64,000 nucleotides of DNA from Campylobacter fetus subsp. testudinum 03-427 (lineage in GTDB: Bacteria; Campylobacterota; Campylobacteria; Campylobacterales; Campylobacteraceae): the NCBI GenBank assembly GCA_000495505.1, contig CP006833.1:1711481-1775480 (forward strand). Reading direction: 5' to 3'. The position numbers were made by a program, and so were the translations under genes. Below, piece after piece: positions 19,502 through 28,192 of the stretch. Below the pieces are notes generated by a model. That model did not search any database. It saw nothing but the letters and a program-made list of their open reading frames with translations, and had not been told where the DNA came from. How positions within the stretch are numbered: the first letter of the stretch is position 1; every line of letters begins with the position of its first letter.

Positions 19502-22204
19502 TTACTGTTTTAATTGAAGTAAGGTATTAAGCATTTGATCGCCTGTGGTTATCGTTTTTGAGTTAGCTTGATATCCACGTTGTACGACTATAAGCTGAGT
19601 TAAAGAACGAGATAGATCAACGTTACTCATCTCAAGGCTAGAAGCATTTATCTTTCCGCGACCTGCTGTTTGAGCTGCGCCGATAACAGGATCTCCTGAG
19701 TTTGCAGTCTGAACAAATACATTACCGCCATCACTCTCTAAGCCTTCGTTATTTGTAAATTTAGCAAGTGCCACTTGAGCTAGTCCAAAGCTTCTACCAT
19801 TTGTAAATGCTCCGATGATAGTTCCGCTCTCATCTACTCTTAGCTCATTTAGCGTACCAGCTGTGTATCCGTCTTGAACTATGTTATCTGTCGTACTGGT
19901 GTTGTCATTGCTTCTTAGTCCGTTGTAGTCTCCGATTTTTCCAAAGTTTATCTCTATATTTTGTCCTGGAGCACTACCGTTATTTGCAGTGAAAGTAAGA
20001 TTTGATGGACTATAGCCTAGTAAGCTTCCATCAGATTTAAATCTAACAGTACCTGCTATGACGTTTGATACTTCTCCTGTTTCGGTATTTATTTTACCTG
20101 GTTCTGGTACTTGGATAAGCATAGACCACTCAGTACCGTTTTCAGGGCTATAACTTATCTTTCTAAATTCCATTTTTATCTCGTGTTTTGAGCCCAAACT
20201 ATCATAAATTTCTGTTGTAGCAGCGTGACTTGACATAACTATGTTTGATGAAGTTTTCTCACCAGTTCCAGTACTCAAACCACCACCCAAGCTTGAAAAC
20301 ACATCTGTAAATTTAGTATTTTCATTTATATTTGTGTTTGGATCACTTAGTCCTGTGATAGCTAAATGCATATTATAGTCGTTGGTAAATGTATCGTTAT
20401 TTACAGGGATATTTACAGTACCATCAGGATTTGTAGTAGCTAGAGGGCTATCTGACGCACTACCATCTGTAACTAAAGCACCTGTTGCATCTACGGCTAA
20501 ATGGCTATCGTTTTCTCCGTACGCAGCGTCGCCTTGTGGATTTTTTACCACAAATTGACCTTTTTCATTTACGGTTATCTCTACACCGTCATTTCTATTT
20601 CTATCTTTGAGGCTTGCATTTGAGTATTTACCATCAGGATCATCAGCCGGTAATTGAATACCAGCTGCTGCATCAGTATCTATAGCAGCTCCCCAATCTA
20701 ACGCAGAGTATTCAGCTAATTTATCATTTGATATAGCAGCATTTATAGCAGCAGTAACTTCTGCTGCAGTAGCAGTAGTCGGAGTAGCATTTATAGCGGC
20801 TATTACAGCGGCAGTAGCAGCTATCGCTCCTTGGCTTACAGGAACAATAGCGTCTAATCTAGTTTTTTCAGCTGTCGCAGCATTTAACATAGCAGTCCTA
20901 TCTGCTCCTACAGCTGCTGCAGCAACAAGTTGAGCATTTGTAGCTGCTTGACTTACATTTTCTCCTTGATAATTCACATACTCCCTTGCGTCAGTTTGCA
21001 TAGCTTTTCTTAAATCTTCAGTAGTATGTACCTTTCTAGCAGAGCTATCGTTGTATGAGTGGTTACCGCCAGTAGCCGTAGCGGTATAAGTATATTTATA
21101 CGCAGTAATGACATTTGTAGATGCTATGCTTGTAGTGTCTCCGCCGAGCTTAGTTATCTTGATATTTTTCATAGTATCGGTGTTACCAAGATTATTTTGA
21201 TTTACTAGTTGAATTTGGTTACCATTTATAAGGCTAGCAGTGACGCCTGTCTTATCAGTAATCGTATTTATCTTATTTACTATATCCTCTACGGTAGTAA
21301 CGCTAGTAGAAGGTATCTCTATACCATTTATCGCTATATTGAGTTTATGACCACCTGCAGGTGGTACTGCTGCTAATCCGCCTGCAAATGTAGTCTTAGC
21401 ATCAGCGTAGCTTACCCACATACCTTGACCTTCTCTTAAGTTAAACGCGTCACCTGTTGCGTTAAAGAGAACTCCTAGATCAACTCCGGTTTCTTTAACT
21501 TTGACTTGTTTATCTTTATCTACATAGTATTCGTTTTTACTCAAATCATTTTCGTTTTTAGTTTCACCGTCTTCCCATAAACCATTACCGTTTTTATCTA
21601 ACCAACCATTTTTAGAATCAAGTGAATAAATAGGTGAGCTTTTAGTTCCTATCGAGCTTCCTGAGTTTAAATTTCCTATTAAAGCTACTTCAGTAGTAGC
21701 GCGCGCCGGAGTGCTAAGACCAGGCTCTATCTGGATATTTTTAACAGGACCAGTAGGATCTATAGTGCCAGTATCTTCATTTCGTAGCCAGCCTTGAACT
21801 ATATAACCGTTTTTATCGACAAAATTTCCTAAACTATCGCGGCTAAAATCTCCGTTTCTAGTATATTTATATGTCTTTCCGCCATCTGGAGAAACGACAA
21901 AAAATCCATCGCCTTGTATGGCTAAGTCTGTATTTTTATCTGTTGTTTGAACTGAACCTTGCTTGAATATCTTTGTTACTGAGTTTATCTGAGTACCTAA
22001 GCCTATTTGCATTGAGTTTTTACCGCCTAAGTCGCCTTGCGGAGCGGTAGCTACTTTTGCTGTTTGACTAAATAAATCTGCAAAGCTCGCACGTGAATAT
22101 TTAAAGCCTACTGTATTAACGTTGGCTATGTTATCACCTTCAACGTCCATAGCTATCTGGTGAGCTTGAAGTCCAGTAACTCCAGCCCATAATGCTCTCA
22201 TCAT
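19502..22204 (-). CDS. flgE: Flagellar hook protein FlgE
   Basis: Main subunit of the flagellar hook. 900 residues, about twice the enteric length, as usual for Campylobacter hook proteins. The N-terminal D0 helix (MMRALWAGVTGLQAHQIAMD), DNIANVNTVGFK and AIQGDGFFVV, and the C-terminal SNVDLSRSLTQLIVVQRGYQ, are conserved rod/hook motifs. Between roughly residues 410 and 520 lies an Ala/Thr-rich low-complexity stretch (repeated AATAA/AAIN-type words) in the surface-exposed, variable part. A sigma-54 promoter stands 55 nt upstream, AAGGAT is the ribosome site, and a hairpin follows the stop. A single-gene unit. Confidence 0.95.
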   Translation of the reverse strand: MMRALWAGVTGLQAHQIAMDVEGDNIANVNTVGFKYSRASFADLFSQTAKVATAPQGDLGGKNSMQIGLGTQINSVTKIFKQGSVQTTDKNTDLAIQGDGFFVVSPDGGKTYKYTRNGDFSRDSLGNFVDKNGYIVQGWLRNEDTGTIDPTGPVKNIQIEPGLSTPARATTEVALIGNLNSGSSIGTKSSPIYSLDSKNGWLDKNGNGLWEDGETKNENDLSKNEYYVDKDKQVKVKETGVDLGVLFNATGDAFNLREGQGMWVSYADAKTTFAGGLAAVPPAGGHKLNIAINGIEIPSTSVTTVEDIVNKINTITDKTGVTASLINGNQIQLVNQNNLGNTDTMKNIKITKLGGDTTSIASTNVITAYKYTYTATATGGNHSYNDSSARKVHTTEDLRKAMQTDAREYVNYQGENVSQAATNAQLVAAAAVGADRTAMLNAATAEKTRLDAIVPVSQGAIAATAAVIAAINATPTTATAAEVTAAINAAISNDKLAEYSALDWGAAIDTDAAAGIQLPADDPDGKYSNASLKDRNRNDGVEITVNEKGQFVVKNPQGDAAYGENDSHLAVDATGALVTDGSASDSPLATTNPDGTVNIPVNNDTFTNDYNMHLAITGLSDPNTNINENTKFTDVFSSLGGGLSTGTGEKTSSNIVMSSHAATTEIYDSLGSKHEIKMEFRKISYSPENGTEWSMLIQVPEPGKINTETGEVSNVIAGTVRFKSDGSLLGYSPSNLTFTANNGSAPGQNIEINFGKIGDYNGLRSNDNTSTTDNIVQDGYTAGTLNELRVDESGTIIGAFTNGRSFGLAQVALAKFTNNEGLESDGGNVFVQTANSGDPVIGAAQTAGRGKINASSLEMSNVDLSRSLTQLIVVQRGYQANSKTITTGDQMLNTLLQLKQ

Positions 22205-22258
22205 ATCTTATCCTTTATGTTGGCTGCATTTTCTGCGGATTAAAATTTGATGTTATAT

Positions 22259-22277
22259 AAGCAATTTTTGTTCCGAA
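22259..22277 (-). promoter_or_regulatory. Sigma-54 (RpoN) promoter of flgE
   Basis: On the minus strand TTCGGAACAAAAATTGCTT: the GG and GC doublets are separated by exactly 10 nt and surrounding bases match the Campylobacter RpoN consensus (TTGGAAC-N5-TTGCTT) except one. It lies 55 nt upstream of flgE. Hook genes are known RpoN/FlgR targets in this genus. Confidence 0.9.
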
Positions 22278-22357
22278 TTTGAGTTTTTTGATTTTTTAAA
22301 TTTTATCAATGATAATCTGAAAAAGTAAAATACTGCTACGATAAAACCGGACTAAAT

Positions 22358-23068
22358 TTAAAAATCAAATTTAGTAAGATCATATAATTTAATAGTTTTT
22401 TCGAGCTGTTTTACGTATGTTTTACCCATTTGCGAATAATTTTCCATAGTTTTTGCAGCTTCTAAACCATCATATGTTAGCTTTTTTTCTCTGTGGATAG
22501 CTCTCATATCTCGAAACTGAGCGTAAGCAGGGTGAGAGTTCAAATTTAAAGCATAAGCATTTACTGAATCATCAAGAGAGTTAAATATCTTAATTTTATG
22601 CATTTTATCCTCATCTCTATTCAAAGGAACAAGCCCTTTGCCACCCCACGTCCAATGCCCAAAAAGGTTATTTGCTTCTTTTGCAAAACGACTCTTTCCC
22701 CAACCGCTCTCTATCGTGGCTTGAGCTATAGCTAAAGAAACAGGCACGGAGTCTAGTTTTAACTTATATTCGTTCTCATCGAATAAATTTGAGACTTTAT
22801 ACTCTTTTTGGATAGAAATGAGCCGTTTTAAATTTGAGATATCTATATCTCTAAAAGATTGTTGATAAATTTGTTGTAGATAATTCAACGCAAATGCACG
22901 TTTTTGCAAAGTCTTGGTATTTGCATTTTTAGTAAGCTTAGAGATAGTTTTAGCAAACTCTACTTTTTGTTCATCTATACTAAGCATATAGTACTCAGGA
23001 GGAAAACCTGCGACTAACTCTATAGTCATAAATATAAGTATAATTTTAACTAATACTCGTATCAAAGC
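22358..23068 (-). CDS. Bax-like glucosaminidase, exported peptidoglycan hydrolase
   Basis: The mannosyl-glycoprotein endo-beta-N-acetylglucosaminidase (GH73/Bax) domain covers the C-terminal two thirds: SLAIAQATIESGWGKSRFAKEANNLFGHW holds the catalytic glutamate in TIESGWG, and YALNLNSHPAYAQFR is the second family block. I propose the TTG at 23068, giving MIRVLVKIILIFMTIELVAG as signal peptide and 236 residues. An ATG further upstream (23110) would put 14 extra residues inside dapF and spoil the signal peptide. It probably trims peptidoglycan in the periplasm. It overlaps the end of dapF. Confidence 0.85.
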   Translation of the reverse strand, partial: ALIRVLVKIILIFMTIELVAGFPPEYYMLSIDEQKVEFAKTISKLTKNANTKTLQKRAFALNYLQQIYQQSFRDIDISNLKRLISIQKEYKVSNLFDENEYKLKLDSVPVSLAIAQATIESGWGKSRFAKEANNLFGHWTWGGKGLVPLNRDEDKMHKIKIFNSLDDSVNAYALNLNSHPAYAQFRDMRAIHREKKLTYDGLEAAKTMENYSQMGKTYVKQLEKTIKLYDLTKFDF

Positions 23069-23789
23069 AGTGTTTGACCTTGCCTTTAAAATATATAGTT
23101 GTGCCATCAAATTTAAGCCATAAATCCTCTTTGCTTTTTGGATTTACTTTTAAACTAGTATCAAATTTGAAGCGATCAACTCCAGTATAAAATGAAGCCG
23201 CCATACCGGTGCCACAGGCATTTGTTTCATTTTCAACTCCACGTTCAAACGTACGCACTTCTAAAACTCCGTTCTCTTTTAGATGAGCGAAATTTACGTT
23301 TGCGTTATATTTTTTTCTAAGTTCAGAACAAACTCTAAGATCAAATTTAGAAAAGTCATCTACAAAAGTTACTAAATGAGGAACTCCAGTATCATAAAAG
23401 CTCCACTCAAAACCACACTCACTAAATGGCTCACTCAATTTTTTTGGCGCTGTCAAAGCCACTTCTACAAGGTCGTTGTTTATATTTGCTTTTATGATCC
23501 CAGCACCAGTTTTAAATGAGCAGTTTGTAGAACATAGCGAGTTTTGATAAGCATAAAGTGCAGCTGCTCTTGAACCATTTCCGCACATAGATGCTAGACT
23601 TCCGTCGCTATTGTAAAACTCCCATTCAAAATCACACTCTTTGCTAGGTAATATAACTATAAGTCCATCTGCGCCTATGGAGTTATATCTATCGCATAAA
23701 CGCATAGCCAACTCTTTTCTATCCATACTTTTAAACGTATGAAATATAACAAAGTCGTTTCCGCTGGCATTATATTTTGAGAGTTGCAT
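23046..23789 (-). CDS. dapF: Diaminopimelate epimerase
   Basis: Interconverts LL- and meso-diaminopimelate for lysine and peptidoglycan. 247 residues. The two catalytic cysteines sit in the mirror motifs ASMCGNGSRAA and ETNACGTGMAAS. KYNASGNDFVIF at the N-terminus is typical. Slightly shorter than the E. coli enzyme (274), as usual in epsilonproteobacteria. It overlaps coaE by 20 nt and the glucosaminidase at the other end, forming one minus-strand run ridA-coaE-dapF-glucosaminidase. Confidence 0.96.
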   Translation of the reverse strand: MQLSKYNASGNDFVIFHTFKSMDRKELAMRLCDRYNSIGADGLIVILPSKECDFEWEFYNSDGSLASMCGNGSRAAALYAYQNSLCSTNCSFKTGAGIIKANINNDLVEVALTAPKKLSEPFSECGFEWSFYDTGVPHLVTFVDDFSKFDLRVCSELRKKYNANVNFAHLKENGVLEVRTFERGVENETNACGTGMAASFYTGVDRFKFDTSLKVNPKSKEDLWLKFDGTTIYFKGKVKHCFDTSIS

Positions 23790-24381
23790 AATTTTCCTTT
23801 AACTTCTCTATGAAATTATTTAGTTCTGCATTTAGATTTTTTAAGTTACCATCATTTTTAATGACAAATTGAGACTTAGCTACTTTTTCTTCTATATCCA
23901 TCTGTGCATTTAAACGAAGTTTGGCGTCTTCTTTGCTAAGTCTATCTCTACTAGTAACTCTATGTAATAAAATATGCTCCGGAGCGTAAATCAAAACAAC
24001 TTTATCGAAACTATATGCATTTTTTTCAAAATATAGCGGAATATCGATAAAGTACGGAAGCCCTTTATCTTCTAAAAAACGTGCCTTTTCATATATAATA
24101 GATCTTATCTGCGGATGTAAAATACTCTCAAGAAGTTTCAATTTTTCTCTATCTTTAAAGACTAAAACCCCTAACTTTTTTCTATCAACATTACTTCCAC
24201 TAACAAACTCTTTTCCAAATTCTTTTGCTATCTTATCATAACTTTTATCTAGCACATCGTGAGATATTTTATCTGCATCAATCACGCTAAAACCGTATAA
24301 TTTTAGCATATTTACGACTGTGCTTTTACCAGAACCGATATTTCCGGTGATAACGTATGCGTTATGAAATTTAGAGCTTAT
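23770..24381 (-). CDS. coaE: Dephospho-CoA kinase with non-standard start
   Basis: Last step of CoA synthesis, phosphorylating the 3'-OH of dephospho-CoA. The P-loop VITGNIGSGKST lies upstream of the first ATG in the frame, so an ATG start (24309) would remove it. Between the preceding in-frame stop and the P-loop there is no ATG, GTG or TTG; the best candidate is ATA at 24381, 9 nt after GAGG, giving about 203 residues, the normal family length, and an 11-nt overlap with ridA. Other motifs: DADKISHDVL, HPQIRSIIYEKA and DIPLYFEK. The start is inferred; a sequencing error is possible. Confidence 0.85.
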   Translation of the reverse strand: MSSKFHNAYVITGNIGSGKSTVVNMLKLYGFSVIDADKISHDVLDKSYDKIAKEFGKEFVSGSNVDRKKLGVLVFKDREKLKLLESILHPQIRSIIYEKARFLEDKGLPYFIDIPLYFEKNAYSFDKVVLIYAPEHILLHRVTSRDRLSKEDAKLRLNAQMDIEEKVAKSQFVIKNDGNLKNLNAELNNFIEKLKENYATLKI

Positions 24382-24766
24382 GGGCTATTACCTCTACTTC
24401 TATTTTTACGCCTTTTGGTAGATCTTTAACACCAACCGCGCTTCTAGCAGGATATGGCTCACTAAAATACTTGGCATACACTTCATTCATAGCTGAAAAA
24501 TCATTTATATCAGTTAAAAATACGGTAGTCTTAACAACATTTTTGTAGCTAAGTCCAAGCTCTTCTAAGATACCTCCGACATTTTTTAAGGCTTGAGCGG
24601 TCTGCTCTTCTATGCTACTAGCTATTAAACCATTGCTAGGATCTATCGGAATTTGACCTGAACAAAATACCATATCGCCAACTTCTCTATAAGCGCTATA
24701 TGGTCCGATAGCTTTTGGGTATTTCAAGGAAATATCGGTATTGCCGAGTACTTCATCTGTTTTCAT
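24371..24766 (-). CDS. ridA: RidA-family enamine/imine deaminase
   Basis: 131 residues, normal length. Hydrolyses reactive 2-aminoacrylate-type intermediates made by PLP enzymes. Signature PARSAVGVKDLPKGVKIEVE contains the conserved Arg that binds the carboxylate, and PIDPSNGLI and CSGQIP are conserved. GAGGAG lies before the ATG. It has its own -10 box and heads the coaE-dapF run. The stop overlaps the proposed coaE start. Confidence 0.94.
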   Translation of the reverse strand: MKTDEVLGNTDISLKYPKAIGPYSAYREVGDMVFCSGQIPIDPSNGLIASSIEEQTAQALKNVGGILEELGLSYKNVVKTTVFLTDINDFSAMNEVYAKYFSEPYPARSAVGVKDLPKGVKIEVEVIAHKL

Positions 24767-24797
24767 CTTAATATCTCCTCAAAAAATTTTAGATTGC

Positions 24798-24805
24798 ATT
24801 CTATC
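24798..24805 (-). promoter_or_regulatory. -10 element for ridA-coaE-dapF
   Basis: GATAGAAT on the minus strand, 31 nt before the ridA start. Confidence 0.5.
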
Positions 24806-24878
24806 ATAAATTTATAAATTTAAAAAGACCGCCTAAAAAGTATAAAAAGCTCTTTTAATAGAATGTAAGCTGAATTTA

Positions 24879-24886
24879 GCTAAAAT
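24879..24886 (+). promoter_or_regulatory. -10 element for purM
   Basis: GCTAAAAT 24 nt before the purM ATG; divergent from the ridA promoter. Confidence 0.5.
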
Positions 24887-24910
24887 CCTGCCAAAAATAA
24901 AGGTCAAATA

Positions 24911-25894
24911 ATGATAAGTTATAAAGAAGCCGGTGTAGATATAGACGCGGGAAATAGCTTTGTAGAAGGTATAAAACCTTTCGTGAAATCAACTCTTACT
25001 CCAAATGTTATAGGTGGTATAGGGTCATTTTCAGGAGCATTTCGTCTGCCAAGCGGATATCAAAAACCGGCTCTTTTAGCAGCCACAGATGGAGTCGGAA
25101 CCAAACTTCGTCTTGCCATAGACTCAAATAGACTAGAAACTATCGGGCAAGATCTAGTGGCTATGTGCGTGAATGACCTTATTTGCAACTTTGCTACGCC
25201 TATGTTTTTCCTAGACTACTACGCTACTGCGAAACTTGATGTGAGTAGTGCCAAAAAAGTCGTAAAAGGTATAAGTGACGGATGTATCATTGCAAAATGC
25301 GCTCTTATAGGAGGAGAAACCGCTGAAATGCCTAGTATGTATGAAGGTAAAGACTTTGATCTAGCAGGATTTGCAGTGGGAATTGCCGAAGAAGATGAGA
25401 TAGATAGAACTAAATTTGTAAAAAATGGTGATATTTTAGTAGCTCTGCCTAGCTCTGGTTTGCATTCAAATGGATACTCATTAGCTCGTGCTGTTGTATC
25501 GAAAATGGGATTAAATTTAAATGATAAATTTGAAAATAAAACTCTTATAGAAACACTTTTAGAGCCAACTCGTATCTATGTAAATGACTTTTTAAATTTA
25601 AAAGATAAAATATCTGCTCTAGCGCATATAACAGGTGGAGGAATAGTTGAAAATCTACCTAGAGTATTTCCATCTGGTCTTGGCGCAAAAATAGAAAGAA
25701 GTTCGATAAAAACTCCAGAGATATTTAAACTTCTAGCTAAAAACGTATCTGTTAGTGAGATGGATAGAACATTTAACTGCGGAGTTGGAATGATCTTAGT
25801 AGTACCAAAAGATAACGTTACTAATGTGTTAGCAAACTGTGATGGATATGTTATAGGCGAAGTAACTCAAGGAGATTTGGTTCGCTTAATATAA
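24911..25894 (+). CDS. purM: Phosphoribosylformylglycinamidine cyclo-ligase (AIR synthetase)
   Basis: Fifth step of purine synthesis: ATP-dependent ring closure of FGAM to AIR. 327 residues. YKEAGVDIDAGNSFV at the N-terminus, ATDGVGTKL, GGETAEMPSMY (metal and ATP binding), GLHSNGYSLAR and ITGGGIVENLPR are all family blocks. AAAGGT ribosome site. Monocistronic on plus between two minus-strand blocks. Confidence 0.97.
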   Translation: MISYKEAGVDIDAGNSFVEGIKPFVKSTLTPNVIGGIGSFSGAFRLPSGYQKPALLAATDGVGTKLRLAIDSNRLETIGQDLVAMCVNDLICNFATPMFFLDYYATAKLDVSSAKKVVKGISDGCIIAKCALIGGETAEMPSMYEGKDFDLAGFAVGIAEEDEIDRTKFVKNGDILVALPSSGLHSNGYSLARAVVSKMGLNLNDKFENKTLIETLLEPTRIYVNDFLNLKDKISALAHITGGGIVENLPRVFPSGLGAKIERSSIKTPEIFKLLAKNVSVSEMDRTFNCGVGMILVVPKDNVTNVLANCDGYVIGEVTQGDLVRLI

Positions 25895-25925
25895 GCAAAA
25901 TAGCTAAATTTAAGCGAACTAGATT

Positions 25926-27011
25926 TTATAACTCTATAAAATCAAAAACAAGTTTATTATATATGATGCTCTCATATCCTTGTCTTAATATAAGATCAAA
26001 ATCCTGCTCAGTAGGATTTTTAAGTGTAGTTGGATAATTTGCCACTTTTTGGCACTCCTCTACACTCAAAAAATCATTTTTATACTTATCTGCCAAACTC
26101 ATATCTTGTTTTGCACGTCTAACAACTTCACTAAAATCCCGACCCATTTTTAGATAATAGCCATTTTTATTTCTAAAAATGAAATCACGAAATGCTCTAG
26201 CTCTTAAGATAGATATCTGATCTGTAGTTACATCAACTATACGCGTGACTATCTTTTTTGGCTGGAATGATATAGATTTACCAGCATTACTAAGTATGCA
26301 AAAATTAACATCATCTGAGTACATTCCGTTATTTTCCATTTGATAGATCGGTTCAAGACCAAAATTATCATAAACTCCGCCATCCCACAAGTGCAACTTA
26401 TCACTTTTAGGCTCGATTTTAGATCCTGATTTATCGCACCATTCAAAAGGTCTAGTATCTATCTCATAAGTTCCTATCAAAAATGGAAATGCTGCACTAG
26501 CAGCTATCGCGTCGGCTAATGGAAAATTAGAATCTTTGATATATCCAAATGCCCAGTCTCCAACGATATCTTGCGAAAAACGAAAGTGTTTGCCTGTTTC
26601 ATAACTCGTACAAACAACACTCCATAAAGGCTTTTTAGATATATCGCAAAATCCACCTCTAATTCCCCAATGTTTAGCAAGAGCTAAAGCAATGGCGTTA
26701 GCTTTTTTATTAAATTTAAACTTAAAAATAGCTTCCATAATAGCCTTTTGTTCTAAATTTACATTTAAAATTTGCTCTTTAAGGGTTGGCAAAATAGTAG
26801 TTAAATACTCGTTGCTAGTAGGAAAACGCATATTGTTTTTAGCATACAAAAGACCTACGCACATACTAGCTCCAGATACAGAAGATATATGCGTAACTTG
26901 CTCCAAAAGGTTATTTTCGGCTAGATATTTTAGAACTCCAAGATGATAAATCGCAGCTCTAATTCCTCCCCCTGAGAGCGCTAAACCGATTTTTAATTCA
27001 GATTTTTTCAT
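25926..27011 (-). CDS. Patatin-like phospholipase
   Basis: 361 residues. Patatin motifs: oxyanion-hole glycines in GLALSGGGIRAAIYHLGVL, the nucleophile serine in SSVSGAS, and the catalytic aspartate in LWDGGVYDNFG. These enzymes use a Ser-Asp dyad to cleave acyl chains from lipids. There is no signal peptide, so it may act inside the cell or be secreted by another route. The first 14 nt overlap the end of rarA. Bacterial patatins can be host-directed or membrane-maintenance enzymes; nothing here decides. Confidence 0.88.
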   Translation of the reverse strand: MKKSELKIGLALSGGGIRAAIYHLGVLKYLAENNLLEQVTHISSVSGASMCVGLLYAKNNMRFPTSNEYLTTILPTLKEQILNVNLEQKAIMEAIFKFKFNKKANAIALALAKHWGIRGGFCDISKKPLWSVVCTSYETGKHFRFSQDIVGDWAFGYIKDSNFPLADAIAASAAFPFLIGTYEIDTRPFEWCDKSGSKIEPKSDKLHLWDGGVYDNFGLEPIYQMENNGMYSDDVNFCILSNAGKSISFQPKKIVTRIVDVTTDQISILRARAFRDFIFRNKNGYYLKMGRDFSEVVRRAKQDMSLADKYKNDFLSVEECQKVANYPTTLKNPTEQDFDLILRQGYESIIYNKLVFDFIEL

Positions 27012-28191
27012 TATAACTCTCTTTTAATTTTGATATCCATTCATCTAAGGTTTTTTCAAAACCTATTGCATTACTTTTATAAAATTTAACTTGCGTACTC
27101 ATATATTTTTGCTCTACCCAACCTCCAAAATCATGCGGATACAGATATTGGCTTTTTGCCTTATCTGTATTTATAAGATATTTTGGCACGGGCAATGCAG
27201 ATCTATTTTCTACAAATTCTATAGCATCATTTATAGCTTTATAACTTGAGTTTGATTTTGGCGAACTTGCTAAATATACAGCGCATTGAGCTAAGATAAT
27301 TCTAGCTTCAGGATAGCCTATTTTACTAACAGCTAACATAACGTTAGTAGCTAAATTTAGTGCGTTAGGATTTGCATTTCCTATATCTTCACTAGCAAAT
27401 ATCACCATACGTCTAGCTAAAAATGCCGGCTCTTCACCACCTTGTATAAGCCTTGCTAGGTAGTAAATACTAGCATCTATATCGCTACCACGCAGACTTT
27501 TTATGAGTGCGCTTGTCAGCTCATAGTGTGTATCACTGCTACTTACACCTTCACTTACTTTATGAGAACGAAGAGTTTTTAATATATTTAAACCGACACT
27601 TTTATCAGCACTCAATGCAAACTCAAGTAAATTTAAAAGGCTTCTAGCATCTCCTCCGCTACTACTAATAAGATAATCTTTTGCTTCGTTTGTTATTTCA
27701 AATTTAATAACATTTTGAACTTTTGTTAGCAAAATTGTTAGCTCATCATAACTAAGAGGTTTGAACTCAAATATCATCATTCTTGATCTTATCCCACTAC
27801 TAACAACAAATTTAGGATTTTCTGTAGTAGCTCCCATAATGATGCATTTTCCTTTTTCCATAGGAACCAAAAGAGTCTCTTGCTGAGTTTTACTAAGTCT
27901 GTGAAACTCGTCTATAAAAATCAATGGTTTATACAGCGTAGTTTCAAATTTAGATATAATTTTTCTTATATCTTCGCTCTTTAAATTTGCACCATCTAGT
28001 TCAAAAAACTCATAATTCATCTGCTTTGCTATAATTTTTGCCATAGTCGTCTTACCGCAACCAGCAGCACCGAAAAATAGACTATGAGGTATCTTTTTAG
28101 ATTTTATAAATTTAGAAAACAGCTCTACAATATCTTTTTGTCCGACCATCTCATCGATATTATTTGGTCTAAAATCATTACTTAAATCCAT
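26998..28191 (-). CDS. rarA: Replication-associated recombination protein RarA (MgsA), AAA+ ATPase
   Basis: AAA+ clamp-loader-like ATPase acting at stalled forks. The ATG at 28191, preceded by AAAAGG and giving 397 residues beginning MDLSNDFRPNNIDEMVGQ, is preferred over an upstream methionine that falls inside the previous gene. Walker A FGAAGCGKTT, Walker B FIDEFHRL, sensor GATTENP, and the C-terminal MgsA domain (QGGEEPAFLARRMVIFASEDIG) are complete. Starts one base after the DMT exporter stop and overlaps the patatin gene. Confidence 0.95.
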   Translation of the reverse strand: MDLSNDFRPNNIDEMVGQKDIVELFSKFIKSKKIPHSLFFGAAGCGKTTMAKIIAKQMNYEFFELDGANLKSEDIRKIISKFETTLYKPLIFIDEFHRLSKTQQETLLVPMEKGKCIIMGATTENPKFVVSSGIRSRMMIFEFKPLSYDELTILLTKVQNVIKFEITNEAKDYLISSSGGDARSLLNLLEFALSADKSVGLNILKTLRSHKVSEGVSSSDTHYELTSALIKSLRGSDIDASIYYLARLIQGGEEPAFLARRMVIFASEDIGNANPNALNLATNVMLAVSKIGYPEARIILAQCAVYLASSPKSNSSYKAINDAIEFVENRSALPVPKYLINTDKAKSQYLYPHDFGGWVEQKYMSTQVKFYKSNAIGFEKTLDEWISKLKESYNEKI

Positions 28192-28192
28192 C

